A stretch of DNA of 12,500 nt from Acropora yongei. Lineage: Eukaryota; Cnidaria; Anthozoa; Scleractinia; Acroporidae. The notes below the pieces were generated by a model that was not told where the DNA came from, made no database searches, and was given only the letters and a program-made list of their open reading frames with translations. Position 1 is the first letter of the stretch; every line of letters starts with the position of its first letter. The position numbers and the translations under genes are program-made. The stretch spans positions 140,752-153,251 of the forward strand of contig BLFN01000201.1 of the NCBI GenBank assembly GCA_014634225.1, given 5' to 3'. Positions 1 through 6,800 of this stretch are shown here, piece by piece.

Positions 1-31
1 AGCTTTCAAGTTGTTCTTGTAAATCGGTCAA

Positions 32-3000
32 ATGAAAGGTGTGCGCTATTTTTGTGAAGCTTTAGGTCGATGTTTGCGAGAATTTTCGCGGCAATTATGC
101 ATCGTAGTCGAACGGAGTCAATCGATAAAAGCGAGAAAATTGCTTTCGCCCATTACTGAGGTCCATTTGCGAGAATATTCGCGGCAGTTAGGCACCGTAG
201 ACGAACGGAGTCAACCGGCAAAAGTGAGAAAACTACTTTCGTCCATTACTGAGCTCCATTTGGAGAATATAGAGCCCTTTTGTAAGGGAATGTGTGAGCC
301 TCTGATGAGGATAATTCAGCCCTTTCATAAGGGAAGTGATGAGCATCTTTTGAGGATAAATGAGCCTCTTAGAAGGATTATAAAGCCTCTCTTTGAGAGG
401 ATACCAGAAAGCCATTGTCCGATGATATGTAAGCCCGTGTATGGCATTTTTGAAGTGCTTAGTTACACGAAAAGTATAGTACAGCATCGTGAAATGATCA
501 ATGGAGCAACCGTATTGAAAGGGTTACCTGCACGTTATTCGACTGCACCTTTTATTGACCGAGGGACTGTGAAAGCTGTGTCGAGTCAATGTTTAAATGA
601 AAGTAAGCCTATTGTGATGTCTAAGTGTGGTATATGTTCCAGTGATTCTAAAGATGTTAAGGTCATTGAAAGTTCAGACCATATTCTCAGATGTAGTGTG
701 AGAGAACTTAAACGATCGAAAGGCAAACATTTGAAAAGGGACAGGGAACCGTCCAGAATACCAGTGAGGAGGCTTATCCAAAAAATGAGAAAAAGGCGAA
801 TTAGACGAAAATATAAGAAAAGTATTTTGAAATTAACTCCTGATTCATCCGAAATGCATCATTTATTGAAGAATTATAAGCTATGGTATGTTAATTATGT
901 ACACAGAACAGATTGTTTTTTCACTAAATATTTTAGATTTCGATGCCAGTCTCTTTACATTTGCAGTAATGTAGGCTGTGATTTTCATCAGGATCAGTAT
1001 TGTGTGTCAAAAACAAAGCTTTTGATGTCTGGTGATGTGGAGTTAAACCCAGGTCCTTTAACTTGTAAGAAAACAGACAGTGTAGTAAGAGCTCCTACAT
1101 TAAGCACTTTGGAGTTAAGGCTACATCAGTTTGGATTGAAACCCCTGGATGTTGGTGGTGATGGAGATTGCTTCTTTAGAGCAGTGTCACATCAGTTATA
1201 TGGGAATCCAAACAGTCATGGCATTATTCGAGCTACTGGAGTACAATTCTTGACTGAAAACCCGGAAAGATTTATTGAAAGTAATTCTGAACATTCATGG
1301 ATACAATATTTAACCAATATGTCATGTCAGGGCACTTGGGCTGACGGAATTATCATACAAGCAGTAGCAGATGCATTTAATTTGAAAATTCACATAATTG
1401 AATCGCACCCAGATTTTGCTGAAATTACTTTAGTGGAAGGAGTGACTGCTCCCTCTCTTTCACACGAACAACTTGCTATTTTTATTGGGCACTTGGACGA
1501 ATTTCATTATGTTTCAACAGTGCCTTCAATGGGTTGCCAAAGGATTTCCCAGCAACAAAATAAGCATAGTATTTTAAAACCAATGGAGAATGTACCAACC
1601 TTGCCTAAAATTTCTTCTCAGGACTCTCATAAACGTGGTTCTTGTAATTCTCGAAAACATTTTATGAATATTTGTTTAACCCAACCAGGCAAATTCTCAT
1701 GTGCAGTAGACTCTTTTTTGGAACTTACATTTGCCATTTTTAAAGACTCTTTAAAACATGCATGTATTGACACTAATGATTTCTTTCAAATTGTTATAAA
1801 TGCATGTCTACAGTTAGAAAACAATGATGCACAAGCAGATTTAACAGTTGTCAGAGAACCTGTTTGGGCTTATTTAAGACAACATTGTTACTCTTTTGCC
1901 ACATCATCTGACGATGCTGTATTTAGTGACATATTTACCTTGAATACAGTTGGTGTGATGACACAAGAATTAAAATCTCTTTTTCTTGTTCAACGGATAA
2001 AGCAATCAATTTGTTCATGTTGCAGTAAAGCAATTTCCAACAACACGAGTTTATTTACAATTTACATAACTTCCCTAAACTTGGCCCAAATCAAATTTGA
2101 AGATAGTGTTTCTGCAGCTATATTAAGAAAAAGCAGTGGACTTAAATGTGATGTTTGTCTAAAGGATTCTGGAGATATTTCAATAGTGCAACATTTTGTT
2201 ATTCTTCCAAAATTTTTATCTGTAGAACTATGTGATAACATCATTGACCAAGTATTTTTCCCTTTAACTATGGATGTGTTAGGGCAAAATTATGTACTCA
2301 AGGGCATGGTTCGATGTTTAAACCACCATTTCACTGTGGCTATAAAAGATGACTCTCTTTGGGTATATATTGATGATATGTGCAGTTCAGTCAAAAACTA
2401 CGCTTCATGCCATGATCTGTTACATAGCCACCCCAGTGGTTGGTATTTTGCAATATTTGAGAAGTCTTCGATAAGTATTAATAATGACAAAGCAACTTCA
2501 AGAACCAGTAAAACTTCACAGGAGGATTCTGTTGGCTCTTTACTTAATAAATCTGATAATAATACAATTTGTGCTGCAACAAAGAGCTCTGCTTTAGCGT
2601 TTTATGCTATTTGTTTTGCAATTCTAAAGCCGTGCAGTTATTGGAACTCTGACACATCAGATGCTATTGCTGAATGTGGACGCACTTTCTTTTTCGATAC
2701 TATTAAATCTCAGTGTTCTTCAGTACTACCACAGAATATTAATATATATGGTGCCAATATTAATGTGAATTTTGTTAGCAGTAGTAAAGGAACCCTTGTG
2801 TGTACTTCGTTTTCTAGTAAAGTAGGTCTTGAGAGGTTCATTTTGCAAACTCAAAGTGAAAATACAGGTTTTTTGCTCTATTTTTCTGGGCTCTGTTATA
2901 GCTGTGTTTTTCACAAAACTAGCAGAAGTACAACATTTTTTTTAATCACTATGGATGAAAGTGAAGGGCTTAAGTTAGTTAAGGCAAACAATACACATCA

Positions 3001-3289
3001 GTTAGTCCAAACAATCTGTGAAAGTGTAACAAGGAGGCTTAACTCTAATAAAGCAGACTATTTTATTCAATCTCTGTTTTGTACATGTCAGTTAAATAAA
3101 GCTGACAAACAAAAGATTCTGAATTGTCACAAATCTTCTAAGCAGAAAATGAAAGTGGCAATAAAAAGGAAAATGTCTTATGCTCAACTTGAACCTCCAA
3201 AGAAAAGAAAATGCTTGGACATGTCTCGTCAGTATTACAAGGATACAAAGGACAAAATTCTGACTGGTTGTGCAGACAAATACCACTAA
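32..3289 (+). CDS. Helentron polyprotein, 5' part: N-terminal domain, 2A, OTU, USP-like, C76-like region (1085 aa)
   Basis: This is the 5' part of a broken transposon gene. ATG 32 is the first Met after an in-frame TAA at 20-22, in a weak context (C at -3), so the start is uncertain. Residues 14-140 are tandem repeats; 227-267 are strongly basic; C305, C311, C316 and C324 form a small Cys cluster; 330-342 carry a 2A motif with the break expected between G341 and P342. An OTU domain follows (about 360-497), with D377, C380 in GDGDCFF and H492 in EFHYVS as the likely catalytic set. A USP-like domain spans about 545-800: Cys box with C557, finger pairs C661/C664 and C706/C709, His box H766, and D781/D782 after a Trp. 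Residues 845-1035 resemble a third, degenerate protease. PPKKRK at 1055-1060 is a likely nuclear signal. The TAA end is probably a mutation, because a repeat continues across it into the next frame. Confidence 0.85.
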   Translation: MKGVRYFCEALGRCLREFSRQLCIVVERSQSIKARKLLSPITEVHLREYSRQLGTVDERSQPAKVRKLLSSITELHLENIEPFCKGMCEPLMRIIQPFHKGSDEHLLRINEPLRRIIKPLFERIPESHCPMICKPVYGIFEVLSYTKSIVQHREMINGATVLKGLPARYSTAPFIDRGTVKAVSSQCLNESKPIVMSKCGICSSDSKDVKVIESSDHILRCSVRELKRSKGKHLKRDREPSRIPVRRLIQKMRKRRIRRKYKKSILKLTPDSSEMHHLLKNYKLWYVNYVHRTDCFFTKYFRFRCQSLYICSNVGCDFHQDQYCVSKTKLLMSGDVELNPGPLTCKKTDSVVRAPTLSTLELRLHQFGLKPLDVGGDGDCFFRAVSHQLYGNPNSHGIIRATGVQFLTENPERFIESNSEHSWIQYLTNMSCQGTWADGIIIQAVADAFNLKIHIIESHPDFAEITLVEGVTAPSLSHEQLAIFIGHLDEFHYVSTVPSMGCQRISQQQNKHSILKPMENVPTLPKISSQDSHKRGSCNSRKHFMNICLTQPGKFSCAVDSFLELTFAIFKDSLKHACIDTNDFFQIVINACLQLENNDAQADLTVVREPVWAYLRQHCYSFATSSDDAVFSDIFTLNTVGVMTQELKSLFLVQRIKQSICSCCSKAISNNTSLFTIYITSLNLAQIKFEDSVSAAILRKSSGLKCDVCLKDSGDISIVQHFVILPKFLSVELCDNIIDQVFFPLTMDVLGQNYVLKGMVRCLNHHFTVAIKDDSLWVYIDDMCSSVKNYASCHDLLHSHPSGWYFAIFEKSSISINNDKATSRTSKTSQEDSVGSLLNKSDNNTICAATKSSALAFYAICFAILKPCSYWNSDTSDAIAECGRTFFFDTIKSQCSSVLPQNINIYGANINVNFVSSSKGTLVCTSFSSKVGLERFILQTQSENTGFLLYFSGLCYSCVFHKTSRSTTFFLITMDESEGLKLVKANNTHQLVQTICESVTRRLNSNKADYFIQSLFCTCQLNKADKQKILNCHKSSKQKMKVAIKRKMSYAQLEPPKKRKCLDMSRQYYKDTKDKILTGCADKYH
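73..265 (+). repeat. 93-bp tandem repeat, two full units plus a partial third
   Basis: Units at 73-165 and 166-258 align with few substitutions, and a partial third begins at 259 (TTTGGAG matching TTTGCGAG). At protein level each full unit is 31 residues, starting LREFSRQL and LREYSRQL and ending PITEVH and SITELH. The 93-bp period is a multiple of three, so the reading frame is kept. No family is recognised. The array runs directly into the shorter hairpin array from 251. Confidence 0.85.
251..451 (+). repeat. Array of nine 21/24-bp units, several forming perfect small hairpins
   Basis: Units start at 251, 272, 296, 317, 341, 362, 383, 407 and 431, each 21 or 24 bp, mostly opening GAGCC or AAGCC. 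Five contain perfect short stems: CTCCA/TGGAG (254-265), CCCTT/AAGGG (275-288), CCTC/GAGG (299-310), CCCTT/AAGGG (320-333) and CCTCTC/GAGAGG (386-400). Units 5 and 6 keep imperfect stems; the last two are degenerate. In frame, the units read as variants of a 7-8 residue peptide, for example EPLMRII, EPLRRII and EPFCKGMC. Stem sequence changes while pairing is kept, which suggests a structural role in DNA or RNA; this is inference. Confidence 0.75.
1022..1057 (+). other. 2A-like ribosome-skipping motif (LLMSGDVELNPGP region)
   Basis: Codons 331-342 of the first frame read LMSGDVELNPGP, preceded by another Leu. This matches the 2A consensus D(V/I)ExNPGP exactly and has the Leu-rich, Gly-preceded context usual for active 2A peptides. 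Known: in 2A the ribosome fails to form the Gly-Pro bond, releases the upstream protein and resumes at Pro. Here the break would fall between codons 1052-1054 (G341) and 1055-1057 (P342). That yields a 341-residue N-terminal protein and a downstream product starting just before the OTU domain. Activity is inferred from the motif. Confidence 0.9.
3287..3289 (+). other. In-frame TAA interrupting the Helentron polyprotein
   Basis: The stop is directly followed by ATG 3290 in the same frame. A short repeat spans it: KYH-stop-MDANEKQHLLAKK aligns with AYQNMGSWEKQKLLVKQ downstream, so the stop occupies one position inside a repeat unit. The simplest reading is a nonsense mutation. The TAAATG arrangement could allow some reinitiation, but nothing shows that it does. 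Confidence 0.8.
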
Positions 3290-3820
3290 ATGGATGCAAA
3301 TGAAAAACAACATCTTTTAGCTAAAAAAAGAGAAGCTTATCAAAACATGGGTAGCTGGGAAAAACAGAAATTACTTGTAAAACAAAAGAATTTGACAAGT
3401 AAGGCTAAGCAGACAAAAGTTACCAAATGTGATGACTTGAATTATTGTATCGCAACCTTTCAAAACAAAATCAGAGAAGGCCCTTACTACATATGTTGTG
3501 TGTGTAATAGAATCCTCTATCGAAAAACAGTGACAGAATTAAAGAAGGATAAATACAGCATTGAGCATCTTTTTACAGAGAAAAAGTCATTTGATAATCG
3601 ACACTACATATGTAAAACATGTAACTCTAAGATGTCAAAAGGACAAGTTCCATGCCAAGCTGTTTGTAACAAATTAATGCTTGATGAAGTCCCTTCAGAA
3701 CTGGGTTGTCTGGAAAAATTAGAGCAGATTCTTATAGCCCAGCGCATTGTCTTTCAAAAAATAGTTATTATGCCAAAGGGTCAACAAAGAAAAATTAAAG
3801 GGGCTATTTGTAATTTGTAA
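3290..3820 (+). CDS. Helentron polyprotein, middle fragment: YxxM repeats and Cys-rich DUF6570-like domain (176 aa)
   Basis: This fragment lies between the in-frame stop and the 7-bp duplication. ATG 3290 is the first codon after the stop and probably not a native start. Residues 1-35 are lysine-rich repeats of the YxxMxxxEKQxLL type that begin upstream of the stop. Residues about 50-125 hold CCVCNR, CKTCNSK, CQAVCNK and related cysteines, a likely zinc-binding module that I match by memory to the DUF6570 region found just before the Helitron-like N domain. The end (ERLEQ-like helix, then QRIVFQKIVIMPKG) is typical of the link into that domain. The last residues after AICN are out of frame, ending at the TAA created by the duplication. 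On its own it is unlikely to be functional. Confidence 0.7.
   Translation: MDANEKQHLLAKKREAYQNMGSWEKQKLLVKQKNLTSKAKQTKVTKCDDLNYCIATFQNKIREGPYYICCVCNRILYRKTVTELKKDKYSIEHLFTEKKSFDNRHYICKTCNSKMSKGQVPCQAVCNKLMLDEVPSELGCLEKLEQILIAQRIVFQKIVIMPKGQQRKIKGAICNL
3807..3820 (+). repeat. 7-bp tandem duplication (TTTGTAA x2) causing a frameshift
   Basis: TTTGTAA occurs at 3807-3813 and again at 3814-3820. The frame before it reads KGAICN and the frame after it reads NVPVGCDE..NVLPRPP. With only one copy the two would join as a continuous reading frame, in the order expected for Helitron proteins. The second copy shifts the frame and supplies the TAA at 3818-3820. Confidence 0.9.
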
Positions 3821-3821
3821 T

Positions 3822-6800
3822 GTACCTGTAGGTTGTGATGAAACTTGTAATGTTTTGCCAAGACCTCCTGAAAGGTCAGGAATAATTATGCTAAAACTGA
3901 AAAGAAAACTTGCATTTAAAGGTCATGTTTATTTTCAAGCCGTACGACCTGATGTTGTAGTTAATGCTTTAAGTTGGCTGAGGGTTAATAATCCTTTCTA
4001 TAGTGACATAACAGTAAATACTCAGAACATTAACAGAAATCTTTCTGCACTAGAGCTGCAAGCTACCAGTATTTCACAAAAAGACATTGAAGTTTCTCCA
4101 AGTAGTAACATTTGTTTTGAACATAAAGCAACAGAAGAAGAAAATGATGAAGAGACAGAGGATCCTTTGGATGAATTTAGGGCACCAACTATAGAAACAT
4201 GTTTGCAATCAATTTTGCCTGATTATCCTCCCTGTCTACAGCACAATGGTACTTCAAAGTCAGCTGGAAATGAAATTTTTAATATTGCACCAGGTGAAAA
4301 TAAACATCCAGTGTCATTCATGACTGACAAGCATTGTGAAGAACTAGCATTTCCAGTATTATTCCCAAAGGGCAGATTTGGCTATGCTATAGAAAGACCA
4401 GTTAAGTTATCACCGACAAAATACTTCAATGCCCGTCTTTTACACCATAGTGGCAGGTTTGCAATGAATCCTGAATATTTGTTCTTTGCACAGTTCATAA
4501 TAGAACAGAAAAAAGTATCAGACAGCATTAACATAGCTCTCTCAAAAGTTCATGGACAGTGTCTCACTGCATCACATTTGAGATCTAATGCACAAACTTT
4601 ACAAAATCTGGTATTTCAAGACCAGGCTTATTTATTCCTTAGACAAATCCCAGGGACACCACCCTACTGGCAAAAGTTTATGTATGAAGTTGTTGCCATG
4701 GTAAAACAGCTTGGCATTCCAACCTGGTTTATGACATTGTCTTGCGCTGACCTCAGATGGCCTGAATTGTTTCAGATTATTAGTAGAACACAAGGCCTCA
4801 ATTTAACTGATGAACAAATTGAAGCATTGTCTTACAATGAAAGATGCTCAATGCTTAACATAAACCCTGTTATTGTTGCTAAGCATTTTCAGTTTAGGGT
4901 TGAAACATTTTTTACTGAAGTACTGCTCACCAAAGCAAATCCTATCGGTAAAATAGTTCATTATGCTCTTCGTGTTGAATTTCAAATGAGAGGATCACCT
5001 CATCTTCATGCATTGGTATGGACCAGTGATTGTCCAAAGCTAACACATGAGACAAAGCAAGAGTACATTGATTTTATAGATACTCATGTTCAGGTGTACC
5101 TGCCAGATATAAAAACTGACCGAGAATTGTATGAATTAGTTGCAACTTATCAAAAGCACAATCACTCTAAGACTTGCAGGAAGTACAAAAATATCCCTTG
5201 CAGATTCAATTTTGGCCACTTTTTCACAAAGGAAACCATTGTAGCAGAACCACTCTCAGATGAATTAAATGAAGAGGTCAAAACAAACATGTTGACTAGA
5301 AGAAATGAAATCCTTAGTTTAGTCAAGGAGGAAGTAGATAAAGTATTAAATCCAAACAAGTCACCATATGATCCCACAAAATCTGAAAAAGAGATTCTAA
5401 GTTCATTAGGTATCACCGAAGAACAATATTACTGGGCCCTTTCTGTATCTCGTGATTCTGACTTTGATCTGCACCTTAAAAGACCACTTGATAGCTGTTT
5501 TATCAACAATTATTTTGTAGCTGGAGTAAAAGGTTTTAGAGCCAACGTTGACTTGCAGCCTATTTTCAATCATTATAAATGTATAACCTATGTTTGCTCA
5601 TACTTTACGAAGGATGAAACTGAGTGTTCACAGGCTATTCTAAATGCAGCAAAAGAAGCTAAAGATTCGAATATGAATATTAGAGAGAGCTTGAGAAAAA
5701 TTGGAGCAGCTTTTCTTTCTACTAGAGAAGTCAGTTCACAGGAATGTGTATACCGGTGTATGCCTGAACTTTGGTTAAGAAAGGTATTTCCTAAAACAGT
5801 TTTTGTCAGCACACAATTGCCAGAGAAAAGAATTCGAGTTGCCAAAAGCCAGCCAGAACTTGATGCTTTAGATGATGATAGCACAGATATTTACAAATCA
5901 AATATCATAGAACGCTACAGGATGAGACCAAATACAATCCCTTCTGTTGACAGCTTATGTCTAGCTGAATTTGCTGCAAACTATTACAAAGAATACAAAA
6001 CTAACTGTACTACAAATGATGCACAGCCAGAAATACTTACACATGATGCAACTGAATTACATGTTCACTTAAGCACAAATGCTGATCACATAAGTCAGTT
6101 ACCTCCAAGAATAAAATTACTTAACTCTAATGAAGTAATGAAGTGCAGGAAAATTAAGGCTGTAGTGCGTTATCACACACCAAACAAAGTAAAAGAGCCT
6201 GAAAATTACTTTCACCACTTGCTTATGCTTTATTATCCATGGCGGAATGAAGATGCTCTGGTTGGCAGTGAACAAACATATGTATCAAAATTCTACGAAC
6301 CTGAAGTAGAAGCTGTTGTTGAACAAAATAGAGCAATGTTTGAACCAGATGCAGATGCTATTTCTGAAGCACTAGAAGCTTTCAGAAGCAATGAAGGCAA
6401 CAGTATTGTTCACTCCTTTGATTCTTTAAATGATCAGGAAAATGAAGACTTACATTTAGATATGCAAAGCAATTATGAAAGGGATGAAGAATCATTTAAC
6501 GAACAAATGCCTTCACATATAGCCTCAAAATCTAACTGTGGTCATACATCAACACTTTCAACAATTTCATGTCATATTCAATCAACAGAAATTTCTGATG
6601 ACTTTTTACGGGAGTCTGTGAGGTCATTAAACAGTAAACAGCGTATTGCATATGATCGTGTTCTGTCTTGGTGCAGAAACAAAGTAAAAAATGCCCATTC
6701 TCTTAAACCTGAAGAAATCAAGCCAATTTATCTTTTTATCTCAGGAGGTGCTGGCGCTGGCAAAAGTCATTTAATAAAAACAATATTTCACACAGCACTT

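Noticed and set aside
233..487. Minus-strand open frame of 84 codons across the hairpin array
   Set aside because: Palindromic repeat units of length divisible by three keep both strands open; the peptide is only the mirror of the array and shows no domain.
3286..3293. Programmed stop-restart (TAAATG) between first and second frame
   Set aside because: A peptide repeat spans the stop, and a clear frameshift mutation lies 520 bp downstream, so mutational decay is the simpler explanation.
5162..5884. Minus-strand open frames opposite the Rep domain
   Set aside because: They overlap strongly supported coding sequence on the other strand and show no domain of their own.
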